Assembly (NCBI RefSeq): GCF_000717335.1
Contig: NZ_JNYZ01000029.1
Coordinates: 98,489-162,488 of the forward strand
Source: Amycolatopsis jejuensis
GTDB taxonomy: Bacteria > Actinomycetota > Actinomycetes > Mycobacteriales > Pseudonocardiaceae
DNA: 64,000 nucleotides
Direction of reading: 5' to 3'
How positions within the stretch are numbered: the first letter of the stretch is position 1; each line of letters starts with the position of its first letter. Positions 1 to 7,467 of the stretch are shown here, in pieces. The notes below the pieces were generated by a model. That model saw only the letters and a program-made list of their open reading frames with translations, was not told the origin of the DNA and did no database searches. Made by a program: the position numbers and the translations under genes.

Positions 1-40
1 GGGCCGGGAGGTGGGTGGGCAGGGAAACCGGCGGGTTCAT
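1..40 (-). CDS. 5' end of a leftward gene cut by the window edge
   Basis: Only 13 codons are visible, starting at an ATG preceded by a strong AGGAGGT Shine-Dalgarno four bases upstream. The peptide begins MNPPVSLPTHLPA and cannot be assigned. The ribosome binding site is the only reason to call it. Between it and the flavin reductase (41-251) I see no secure gene, only a short leftward open frame ending at 137 without a start codon. Confidence 0.35.
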   Translation of the reverse strand, partial: MNPPVSLPTHLPA

Positions 41-251
41 GGGGACCTCCTGGTTGTCACGCACGACCGGGACACGAGAGAAGAGCCCGGCCACAGGCAA
101 TACTTGATCACCTAAGCCTTGCAGGAATTGGCGCCGCTAAACCACTGGCGGAGACCGGCGGTCATCACCGGGAAGGATCATGCCCTCGATGACTGCGCTG
201 ATGGTCGTTTTGCCGCCACGAGAACCCCGGTGCAGAGGGACACCGGCCGAG

Positions 252-749
252 TCACGGTGCAGCCGGATCCGCCGCGAGGTGGACGCCGAAACGACGGTTC
301 TGGTACGTCATCGGGGCGTGCGCACCGGTCTCCGCGGCGGTGACCGTGCCGAGTGCGATCAGGTGATCACCCCCGTCGACGAGGCCGGTCAGCCGGCAGG
401 CCAGCCAGCCCGCGGTGGCCGCCAGCCGGGGCAGTCCGTCCGATGGGTGCCAGGACACGCCGTCGAACTTCCCGGCACCCTTGCGGGCGAACGTGGTGGC
501 GAGGCAGGACTGGGCATCCGCCAGTACGTTCACGCCGAACTGCCCGGTCTCCTGCACCCGGGCGAGCAGCTGCGATCTCCGGTCGAGCGAGACGAGCACC
601 ATCGGTGGCGACAGGGACAGCGACGTGAAGGCACTCACGGTCGTCCCGTGCGGGCCGGTGTGGTCCATTGTGGTCACGACGGTGACCGAAGTCGGTACCG
701 TCGCCATGACTTCGGTGAATGCGGCGCGCACTCGATCGGATGTGGTCAT
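252..749 (-). CDS. Flavin reductase family protein (monooxygenase reductase component)
   Basis: This 165-residue protein matches the short flavin reductase family (HpaC/HsaB-like FMN-binding split barrel). These enzymes reduce FMN or FAD with NAD(P)H and pass free reduced flavin to a partner oxygenase in the cytoplasm. Family features seen are the N-terminal VTVVTTMD segment, the flavin-contacting stretch VSAFTSLSLSPPMVLVSL and GQFGVNVLA near residues 70-78. The gene starts 34 bp after the stop of the flavin-dependent monooxygenase on the same strand, so the two form a two-gene operon and probably a two-component monooxygenase. Length is normal. The role as reductase is well supported; the oxygenase substrate is unknown. 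Confidence 0.87.
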   Translation of the reverse strand: MTTSDRVRAAFTEVMATVPTSVTVVTTMDHTGPHGTTVSAFTSLSLSPPMVLVSLDRRSQLLARVQETGQFGVNVLADAQSCLATTFARKGAGKFDGVSWHPSDGLPRLAATAGWLACRLTGLVDGGDHLIALGTVTAAETGAHAPMTYQNRRFGVHLAADPAAP

Positions 750-783
750 GACATCTCCCTCGGGAATCGTGGAAACGCCGGGC

Positions 784-1986
784 TCAGAGCACGAGCATCG
801 GGCGTTCGTCCCGGCCCAGCAGGGCTTTGCCGAGGATCTCGTAGCCGATTTGCGACGTCATGGCTGCGTGCCGGGACGCGATCCCGATGTCCCGCCAGAT
901 CCGCTGCAGCCGGTTCGATTCGGCGAAGGTGCCTGATCCGTGCGCGTTGACCAAGGTCTCGACGGCGCCGCGCAGCAGATCGGACGCCCAGCCGCATTCG
1001 GCCCGGATGAGGGCGCGCCGCTCGTAGGGCAGCTTTTCGCCCCGGGCGGCCGCGGTGTCGATCTCGTCGGCCGCCCGGAAGACGTGCAGATGCGCGGAAT
1101 CGATCCGCAGCGCCGCATCCCCGAGCTGGATCTGGAAGCCGGCCGATTCTGCCTGCAACCGGGAGGTGTAGGTGATCCGCCGCTTCGGTGCGGCTTCCCG
1201 CACCAGTTTCAGCGCGGACCTGGCGAGGCCGAGCTGGGCACTGATGATGACCAGAGTCTGCACCGGGCCGAGGGAAGACTGGTACAGCGTCTCCTCGGTG
1301 TGTTCCGTGGCGACCTCGCCCTCGATGCAAGGCAACGCGCGCTGGACGCGGTGGTCGGGGATGAAAGCGTTGTCGAGGACCAGGGTGCTGGAGCCGGTGC
1401 CGCGCAACCCGGTCACGTGCCAGGTGTCTTCGACGGTCCCGTCGGAGATGGGCACCAAGCCCACCGCGAGGTCGATCTGCTCGCCCTGGCTGTCCACCAT
1501 CGGGAAGCCGACGTAGGCCCACTGGGTGTGGTAGATCCCCGACACGTATGCCCATTTGCCGCTGATCCGCCATCCGCCGTCGACCCGGACGACGTCTTTG
1601 ACCGGCGCCATCGTGCCGCACAACAGCGCGTCCGGGTCGGTTTCCCAGATCTCGCGCTGGGCGCGGTCGCCGAACGTTCCCGCCATGGTGCAGCCGCCGT
1701 TGATGTTCTGCGCCACCCAGCCGGTGGCACCGCATGCCTCGGAGAGCGTCGCGGCGACCTCGATCTGGGTCCGGATCGTGGCTTCCTGACCGCCGAAGCG
1801 GCGCGGAATTCCCAGCGACAGCAAGCCGGCCTGGCGAAGCGCGGCGATGTTCTCCTCCGGGATGCGCCGGTCGGCCTCGGCCCGTCCGGCGTTGGCGGCG
1901 AGCAGCGGCTGGAGCTCGGCTGCGCGGTGGACCAGCTCGGCCGGGCTCACCTGGCGGCTCACCGGAGCGGATTCGATAGTGGGCAT
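784..1986 (-). CDS. Flavin-dependent monooxygenase, acyl-CoA dehydrogenase fold (HsaA/HpaH C2-like)
   Basis: A 400-residue protein with the acyl-CoA dehydrogenase fold of group D two-component monooxygenases (HsaA, p-hydroxyphenylacetate hydroxylase C2). The N-terminal helical domain includes EENIAALRQAGLLSLGIPRRFGG near residues 45-67 (only part is typical of acyl-CoA dehydrogenases), the middle beta domain has GTMAPVKDVVRVDGGWRISG-type sequence, and the C-terminal four-helix region ends GKALLGRDERPMLVL. Family members use reduced flavin from a separate reductase to hydroxylate aromatic or related compounds. The reductase gene follows directly. It is divergent from the DNA reading into the PaaX and hydantoinase genes, and a perfect palindrome lies just upstream of its start. 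It could instead be a nitroalkane oxidase or desulfurisation-type relative, but the reductase neighbour favours an oxygenase. Confidence 0.82.
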   Translation of the reverse strand: MPTIESAPVSRQVSPAELVHRAAELQPLLAANAGRAEADRRIPEENIAALRQAGLLSLGIPRRFGGQEATIRTQIEVAATLSEACGATGWVAQNINGGCTMAGTFGDRAQREIWETDPDALLCGTMAPVKDVVRVDGGWRISGKWAYVSGIYHTQWAYVGFPMVDSQGEQIDLAVGLVPISDGTVEDTWHVTGLRGTGSSTLVLDNAFIPDHRVQRALPCIEGEVATEHTEETLYQSSLGPVQTLVIISAQLGLARSALKLVREAAPKRRITYTSRLQAESAGFQIQLGDAALRIDSAHLHVFRAADEIDTAAARGEKLPYERRALIRAECGWASDLLRGAVETLVNAHGSGTFAESNRLQRIWRDIGIASRHAAMTSQIGYEILGKALLGRDERPMLVL

Positions 1987-2015
1987 GTGCAGCCTCTCTC
2001 GTCTGTGGCGTTCTG

Positions 2016-2029
2016 CTGACGATCGTCAG
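2016..2029. promoter_or_regulatory. Perfect 14-bp palindrome upstream of the monooxygenase operon
   Basis: CTGACGATCGTCAG is its own reverse complement. It lies 30 bp upstream of the monooxygenase start in the divergent intergenic region, where an operator is expected. Which regulator binds it is unknown. Confidence 0.5.
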
Positions 2030-2053
2030 GTATGAACCCGATCCGCGTCAAGC

Positions 2054-2092
2054 TTGATACCCCTCTTAACTGATATGTAATCTATTGGCATG
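2054..2092 (+). promoter_or_regulatory. Promoter with operator in its spacer, probably leaderless
   Basis: TTGATA (2054-2059) and TAATCT (2078-2083) are separated by 18 bp. The downstream ATG lies 7 nt after the -10 element, so the transcript is probably leaderless. The spacer contains CTCTTAACTGAT (2063-2074), which recurs inverted in the promoter before hyuA. Confidence 0.6.
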
Positions 2093-2641
2093 ACATTCGC
2101 TGAGGCAACCGGCGCACTGGCAGCCGGGGTGGCCCGGATCAAGGCCGCTGATCCGGGGTTCGACGTACGCGATTTCGAGCGGTCCGCGGGCTTGACGATG
2201 CTTGCCGTGGGCCGGGCATGGCAGGACGGGGACCGGGAAGGGGCAAAGCCGTTGATGACCCCCGGCCTGCATCGGGAGTGGAGTGCCAAGATCCGGCTGC
2301 TCGCCGATTCGGGCCAGCGCAGCATCATGTCCGGTTCGCGGATCGACTCCGCCGAGCTGGTCAAGGCCGGTTCGGGGGCCGGGTTCGACGAGCTGACCGT
2401 CCGGATCGGCTTCACGTGCGTGCACTACGAGGTCGACGCTCGCACGGAGCGCCTCCTGTCGGGCAGCCGGGACCCGGTGTCGCTGACGGAGTACTGGACG
2501 TTCCGGCGCCGGACCGGCGCGGCAACCACCCCGGCCCGCCGGATCCCGGCCGATGCGCCGGGCGACGACGAGCTGCGGGCGGCCGTGAATGCAGGCTGGG
2601 CGCTCGCCCGGATGGAGCGCGAGGCCGACTACCGTGGCTGA
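2090..2641 (+). CDS. Tim44-like domain protein of unknown role
   Basis: A 183-residue soluble protein. The sequence resembles the Tim44-like/NTF2-type fold: an early helix with DFERSAGLTMLAVGRAWQDG, then KPLMTPGLHREW, then strand-like FDELTVRIGFTCVHYEV and a final TEYWTFRRRTG. No catalytic residues are recognisable. In bacteria such domains occur as stand-alone proteins whose function is not established. The start is the ATG placed 7 nt after a good -10 box, suggesting leaderless translation. It precedes the PaaX-type regulator by 53 bp and is probably co-transcribed with it, and its promoter shares an operator with the hyuA operon, which ties it to the same regulon. The family call is by eye. 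Confidence 0.6.
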   Translation: MTFAEATGALAAGVARIKAADPGFDVRDFERSAGLTMLAVGRAWQDGDREGAKPLMTPGLHREWSAKIRLLADSGQRSIMSGSRIDSAELVKAGSGAGFDELTVRIGFTCVHYEVDARTERLLSGSRDPVSLTEYWTFRRRTGAATTPARRIPADAPGDDELRAAVNAGWALARMEREADYRG

Positions 2642-2694
2642 CCCGGCCGGGGCGCCGCAGCACGCTCTCCCGCGTGGCGCCTAGGATCGCGGTC

Positions 2695-3516
2695 GTGCAG
2701 CCACAGGACCTCTGCTTCACCATCTTCGGCACCTACCTGCGCGAACGGGGCCGCCTTGCCTGGGCAGGCGGACTGGTGCTGCTGCTCGGTGAGCTGGGAG
2801 TCACGACGGACAGTGCCCGGCAAGCGCTGAACCGGCTCGCGGCGCGGGGCCTCATCGAGCGCACGAAACGCGGCCGCGAGGTGTACTACGGCCAGACGCC
2901 GCAGACCCACGAGCTGATGGACGTCGGCGACCGGCGGATCTTCCGCTTCGGCGAGGCGGTCGGCGAGGTCGGCACCTGGACCGTGCTGTGGCATGCGCTG
3001 CCCGAGGGCATGCACACCGAACGCTCTGCGCTCGGCCGGTGGCTGCGGCTGATGGGCTTCGGGCTGGTGCAGCATGCCACCTGGATCACGCCGCACGACC
3101 GGGCGGAGGAGGTCGTCCAGGTGCTCGAGAACCTTGGTGTCGCCGAGCATGCTTCGGTGCTCGTCGGTCGCCCGTTGCCTGCGCTCAATGTGGACGTGCT
3201 GCTGCGGGAAGCCTGGGATCTCGACGACGTGCAGCAGCGATATGAGGCGTTCGTCGAGGAATTCGCGCCTTACCGGGCGAAGGCCGCGCAGCGCAGTCTC
3301 GACGACCGCTCGGCGTTCGCCGTGTGCACGCGGGTCAGGCATGAGTTCCGCGGGTTTCCTTACCTCGATCCCGAGCTGCCGGACCGGTTCCTGCCCCGCC
3401 CCGCCGCTCGTTCCGCGGCGATCGCCACGTTCCACGAGGTGTACGAGGGCCTGCTGGCTCCGGCCACCCGGTATTTCCACGCGGTAGCGGGCGAAAGCCG
3501 CACGTCCGCCGGCTGA
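2695..3516 (+). CDS. PaaX family transcriptional regulator
   Basis: A 273-residue regulator with the PaaX layout: an N-terminal winged helix (about residues 1-70, with GVTTDSARQALNRLAARGLIER as part of the recognition region), a central domain containing GTWTVLWHALPEG, and a C-terminal domain ending near FPYLDPELPDRFLP. PaaX proteins repress catabolic operons and are released by a pathway CoA ester or metabolite. The GTG start was chosen because AGGA lies 8 nt upstream; a GTG 21 bp earlier is possible. It sits between two promoters that share an inverted copy of one operator motif, so it is the obvious candidate repressor of both the upstream small gene and the hyuA operon. The effector cannot be read from sequence. 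Confidence 0.85.
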   Translation: MQPQDLCFTIFGTYLRERGRLAWAGGLVLLLGELGVTTDSARQALNRLAARGLIERTKRGREVYYGQTPQTHELMDVGDRRIFRFGEAVGEVGTWTVLWHALPEGMHTERSALGRWLRLMGFGLVQHATWITPHDRAEEVVQVLENLGVAEHASVLVGRPLPALNVDVLLREAWDLDDVQQRYEAFVEEFAPYRAKAAQRSLDDRSAFAVCTRVRHEFRGFPYLDPELPDRFLPRPAARSAAIATFHEVYEGLLAPATRYFHAVAGESRTSAG

Positions 3517-3576
3517 ATCAGGTCCATCGCACGGGTCTTGCCGACGGCCCGCCCTGCCGTGCTGACCGCCGAACAG

Positions 3577-3615
3577 TTGACACATCAGTTGAGAGATAAG
3601 TAGTCTATTTGCATG
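3577..3615 (+). promoter_or_regulatory. Promoter of the hydantoinase operon with operator in its spacer
   Basis: TTGACA (3577-3582) and TAGTCT (3601-3606) are spaced by 18 bp. ATCAGTTGAGAG (3584-3595) lies in the spacer and is the inverted counterpart, 11 of 12 matching, of the motif in the promoter at 2054. The region around the -10 (GATAAGTAGTCTATTTGCATG, with one base more than 20 described here as 3596-3615) also closely matches the other promoter. Confidence 0.62.
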
Positions 3616-3771
3616 TCCTCGCGACCCTCCGGCGTCCGCCCGGACGGGTTCCCGGTGGACGCCGGACCGGGGTGGCACCCCCTGAGTCGTCGCGGCCTTG
3701 CCCGAGATTTCCCGCGCAGCCAGCACAATGCTTCGAAAGGGTCGATGTATGAGCTACACGATTGCCGTTGA
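3613..3771 (+). CDS. Possible leaderless upstream ORF overlapping the hyuA start
   Basis: An ATG lies exactly 7 nt after the -10 box and opens a 52-codon frame that ends at a TGA 20 bp inside hyuA. The product has no recognisable domain. It may be a leader whose translation influences hyuA initiation, or simply the non-coding 5' part of the transcript. The placement of the ATG relative to the promoter is identical to that of the leaderless gene at 2090, which is the only support. Confidence 0.2.
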   Translation: MSSRPSGVRPDGFPVDAGPGWHPLSRRGLARDFPRSQHNASKGSMYELHDCR

Positions 3772-5812
3772 CGTAGGCGGGACCTTCACGGACGTCGTCG
3801 CGACCGACGGGGCGGACGGGGTGTTCACCGGAAAGGTCTCCTCCCGCCCGCACGACGAGGCCACCGCGGTGCTCGAAGCCGTCGGAGCCGTGGCCGCGCA
3901 CTACGGCAGGGAAAGCACCGAAGTACTGGCGGACACGGAGTTCTTCATCCTCGGCACCACGGTCGTCACCAACGCGATGCTGGAGTACCGCGGGGTGCCC
4001 ACCGGGCTGATCACCACCAAAGGGTTCCGGGACATCCTCGAACTGCGCCGCGGCTACAAGGAAAGCCTCTTCGACCTGCAGCTGCCCGCCCCGCATCCGA
4101 TCGTCCGGCGGCGCTTCATCAAGGGCGTCACGGAACGGATCGACGACACCGGTGCGGTCGTTTTCCCGCTGGACGAGGACGAGGTACGGGCCGCGGTACG
4201 GGAGCTGAAAGCCGCCGGGATCTCGTCGATCGCGGTGTGCCTGCTGTTCTCCTTCGTCAACGACGCGCACGAACGGCGGATCGCGGAAATCGTCCGCGAG
4301 GAGCATCCGGAGTGCTTTGTGACGCTGTCCTGCGACGTGCTCCCGCAGATCCGGGAGTTCGAACGGGTCAGCACCACGGTCGTCAACGCCTACACGAGCC
4401 CCTTGCTCGGTACGTATCTCGAACGCCTCGACGAAGGCTTGCGCTCGGCCGGTTTCGCCGGGGAACTCGTTGTCGTGCAATCGAACGGCGGCGTGATGGA
4501 CGTCGGCTACTCGGCCGGGCACGGCGTGGACGCGGTGCTGTCCGGGCCCGCCGGGGGAGTGGTCGCGGCGGTCGCGCTCGGCGAGCGTTCGGGCTACCGC
4601 AATCTCATCACCGCGGACATGGGCGGCACGAGTTACGACGTCTGCCTGATCCACGACGGCAAACCGGAAGTGGGCGTCGACAACTGGATCAGCCGGTATC
4701 GCGTGGCCGTGCCGCTCGTGGACATCCACACCATCGGCTCGGGCGGCGGCTCGATCGCGTGGGTCGACGACGCGGGCGCGTTGCGGGTCGGCCCGGAAAG
4801 TGCCGGAGCGGCACCGGGTCCGGCGTGTTACGGCCGCGGTGGCACCCGGCCCACGGTCACCGATGCCAACCTGCTGCTGGGATTCATGGACCCGGAACGG
4901 TTCCTGGGCGGCACGATGGCGCTCGACCGCGCGGCCGCCGAAGCTGCCTTCGCGGAACACGTCGCGAAACCGCTGGGAATCTCGGTCACCGAAGCGGCGG
5001 TCGGTGTTTTCCGGATCGCCAACAGCGATCTGGCCAACGCCTTGCGTTATGTCTCGGTGAAACGCGGCCGCGATCCGCGCAACTATGCGCTGATGGCCTT
5101 CGGCGGCGCGGGTGCGGTGCACGCCGGGGTGCAGGCGGTCGATCTGGGCATCAAAACCGTGCTGGTGCCGCGGAATGCGTCGGTGCTCAGTGCGTTCGGC
5201 GGAATGGTCGCCGATTTCAAGGTTTCCCGGGTCCGGTCCTATGTGCGCAGCGTGGAGGCAGCCGATCCGGAGGAGCTGTCGGACGTGTTCTCGCGGGTGC
5301 AGGCCGACGCCGAAACCATGCTGCCGCCTGCCGAGACCGTACGGCTGGAGCGGTTCGCCGACATGCGGTACGAAGGCCAGGTGCACGAGGTGATCGTGCC
5401 GCTGCACACCCGCACCCGGCGGATTTCCGCGGTGGCGCTTTCCCGTGCGGTGCAGGACTTCCACGATCTGCACGAACAGCTGTACGCGCACAAGCGGCCC
5501 GATGAGCCGGTGCAGATCGTTTCGATCCGGCTGGAGCTCACCGGAATGCGCGGGATGGACTCGGTGGTCGTCCCGCGGAAGCTGGGCGACGAGGACGCCG
5601 CCGGGGCGCGGGAAGGCAGCCGCCCGGTGTATTTCGAACCGCTCGGCGGGTTCGTGGACACGCCCGTCTACGACGGCGCCGCGGTGGTGCCCGGCAACGT
5701 GGTGACCGGTCCGGCGGTGATCCACGAGCCGGGTACGACGATCGTGGTCGGGCCCGGTCAGGAAGCGATGCTCGACCAGTACGAGACCTACGTGATCGAG
5801 GTCGTGGGCTGA
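3749..5812 (+). CDS. hyuA: Hydantoinase/oxoprolinase family subunit A (HyuA)
   Basis: A 687-residue ATP-dependent amidohydrolase A subunit, related to N-methylhydantoinase A, 5-oxoprolinase and the acetone/acetophenone carboxylases. The N-terminal ATPase-type motif VDVGGTFTDVV lies at residues 7-17, GTTVVTNAMLEYRG near 70-85, and the second nucleotide-binding part has DMGGTSYDVCL and IGSGGGSIAWVDDAG further on. Partnered with subunit B it opens cyclic amides at the cost of ATP. The ATG was chosen over an upstream in-frame start because GAAAGG lies 8 nt before it and the conserved domain starts at once. It is the first gene of an eight-gene run and its stop overlaps the next start (TGATG). Hydantoinase versus carboxylase chemistry cannot be decided by sequence alone. 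Confidence 0.88.
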   Translation: MSYTIAVDVGGTFTDVVATDGADGVFTGKVSSRPHDEATAVLEAVGAVAAHYGRESTEVLADTEFFILGTTVVTNAMLEYRGVPTGLITTKGFRDILELRRGYKESLFDLQLPAPHPIVRRRFIKGVTERIDDTGAVVFPLDEDEVRAAVRELKAAGISSIAVCLLFSFVNDAHERRIAEIVREEHPECFVTLSCDVLPQIREFERVSTTVVNAYTSPLLGTYLERLDEGLRSAGFAGELVVVQSNGGVMDVGYSAGHGVDAVLSGPAGGVVAAVALGERSGYRNLITADMGGTSYDVCLIHDGKPEVGVDNWISRYRVAVPLVDIHTIGSGGGSIAWVDDAGALRVGPESAGAAPGPACYGRGGTRPTVTDANLLLGFMDPERFLGGTMALDRAAAEAAFAEHVAKPLGISVTEAAVGVFRIANSDLANALRYVSVKRGRDPRNYALMAFGGAGAVHAGVQAVDLGIKTVLVPRNASVLSAFGGMVADFKVSRVRSYVRSVEAADPEELSDVFSRVQADAETMLPPAETVRLERFADMRYEGQVHEVIVPLHTRTRRISAVALSRAVQDFHDLHEQLYAHKRPDEPVQIVSIRLELTGMRGMDSVVVPRKLGDEDAAGAREGSRPVYFEPLGGFVDTPVYDGAAVVPGNVVTGPAVIHEPGTTIVVGPGQEAMLDQYETYVIEVVG

Positions 5813-7467
5813 TGGGCGTCCCTTCGATCGAGCTGGAGATCCTGCGCACCACCTTGGCCGCGTGCCCGGAGGAACTGGGCGCGGTGCTGGCGAACACCGC
5901 CCCGACCGCGCAGATCAGCCAGGATCGCGAGTACGCGGTCGCGATCGCCGACCCGGCAGGCGCGGTCGTGGCCACCGACAATCCGCTGCAGCTCGCCTCG
6001 ATGGCCCGGACGATTTCCCGGGTCGCCGGATACTTCGAGTTCGACGTCGGCGACGGCGACGTCGTCCTCACCAACGATCCGTACGCGGGCGGCACGCAGC
6101 TGACCGACATCACGCTCGTGACGCCGCTGATGGCCGACGACCGGCTCGTCGCGTTCGTCGCGGTGCGGGTGCGGGTGGGCGACGTCGGCGGGCAGGTCGG
6201 CGGGAACCTGAACCCGGACGCGACGGAGCTGCTGGCCGAGGGACACCCGTATCCGCCGGTCAAAATCCGGCGCGGCGGCAAACCGGTGCGCGACATGCGT
6301 TACGCGTTCCTGCTGAACGGCCGCCGGATGACGGAAACCCGGCGGACCCTGGACGCCGCGACGGCCACGCTGGAGCTCGGGCTGCGCCGCCTGCGCGAGC
6401 TGATCGGCCGCCACGGCGCCGAAACCGTCCGTGCCGCTCTCGGCTACGCGCTCGACTACAGCGAACAGCTGACGAGCAAAGCGATCCAGGGCTGGACCCG
6501 CGGCACCTACGAGGGCACCCGAGTGCTGGACCTCGGCGAGCCGGTCACCGTCCGGCTCACCGCGACGGTCGCCGACGGCCACGTCGTCCTGGACTTCAGC
6601 GGTTCCGGCGACCAGCTTCCGTTGTTCGTCAACAGCTCCGCCGGAACCACCGCATCCCGGGCCGTCGGCGCGGTGTTCGCGCTGCTGACCGGCGAGATCC
6701 CGGCCACCAGCGGAGTCTTGCGGGCGGTACGGGTGCTGACCCGCCCGGGCAGCGTCGTCCATCCGATCGCACCGGCACCGGTCGGCTGGGGCGGCGCGCA
6801 TTGCGGGAACGAGGTCACCGAGGTCGTCGCGGCGACGCTGCGCCAGGCCGGTGCGGGTCCGGCTCCGGCGCTCACGGTGCCGCAGCCGCTGGTGCTGAGC
6901 CGCCCGGCGGCGGACCGGAGTGACCAGCTGGACCTGGGGCGGTGGGGAATCGGGGGCGCGGGCGCCGTTGCCGGGCGCGACGGGTGGGGGCCGCCACAGC
7001 TCGCCACCCGCGGGCAGCTGCATTCCGTCGAGCATTGGGAAAGCGAGCACGACATGCGGATCGAGCGAATGGAGTTCGTGGTGGACAGTGCCGGGGCCGG
7101 GCGGTGGCGCGGGGCGTCCGCGGTCGAGGCCGCGCTGCAGCTCGCACCTGATCGGCGGTACACGCTGTGGACCGGGACGATCGGTGATTCCGTTGCGGGA
7201 CAACAGGGTGGCGGTGCGGGCGAGCCAGGAGCGATCGCGTTTCACACCATCGAAGGCTGGCAGCCGGCGCCGCTGACCGCGACCGAGACGGCGATCGACG
7301 CCGACCGGGTGCTGCTCCGGCTGGCCGGGGGCGGTGGCTTCGGCGATCCGGCCGAACGCGACCGCGAGGCGGTGATCGACGACCTGGCCGACGGGCTGAT
7401 CTCGGAGCAGGCCGCGCACGAGGTCTACGGCCTCACCGCGGCGGACCTGGGTGGCCGCGATGACTGA
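5812..7467 (+). CDS. hyuB: Hydantoinase B/oxoprolinase family subunit (HyuB)
   Basis: A 551-residue HyuB-type subunit beginning immediately in the TGATG overlap with hyuA. Conserved segments are SIELEILRTTLAACPEELG at the start, VLTNDPYAGGTQLTD around residues 84-98, FSGSGDQLPLFVNSS near 264-278, and the glycine-rich LAGGGGFGDPAERD near the C-terminus. In characterised members the corresponding motif usually reads GGTH followed by a short stretch and Asp; here the His position is Gln, which may indicate altered chemistry or specialisation. It should form the functional complex with HyuA. The next gene encodes a second, longer HyuB, so subunit stoichiometry may be A plus two different B subunits, as in acetophenone carboxylase-like complexes. 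Confidence 0.87.
   Translation: MGVPSIELEILRTTLAACPEELGAVLANTAPTAQISQDREYAVAIADPAGAVVATDNPLQLASMARTISRVAGYFEFDVGDGDVVLTNDPYAGGTQLTDITLVTPLMADDRLVAFVAVRVRVGDVGGQVGGNLNPDATELLAEGHPYPPVKIRRGGKPVRDMRYAFLLNGRRMTETRRTLDAATATLELGLRRLRELIGRHGAETVRAALGYALDYSEQLTSKAIQGWTRGTYEGTRVLDLGEPVTVRLTATVADGHVVLDFSGSGDQLPLFVNSSAGTTASRAVGAVFALLTGEIPATSGVLRAVRVLTRPGSVVHPIAPAPVGWGGAHCGNEVTEVVAATLRQAGAGPAPALTVPQPLVLSRPAADRSDQLDLGRWGIGGAGAVAGRDGWGPPQLATRGQLHSVEHWESEHDMRIERMEFVVDSAGAGRWRGASAVEAALQLAPDRRYTLWTGTIGDSVAGQQGGGAGEPGAIAFHTIEGWQPAPLTATETAIDADRVLLRLAGGGGFGDPAERDREAVIDDLADGLISEQAAHEVYGLTAADLGGRDD

Noticed and set aside
3605..5725. 706-codon leftward open frame opposite hyuA
   Set aside because: Antisense shadow of a GC-rich gene; its product is rich in His, Arg and Gly with no domain, while the other strand is a clear HyuA.
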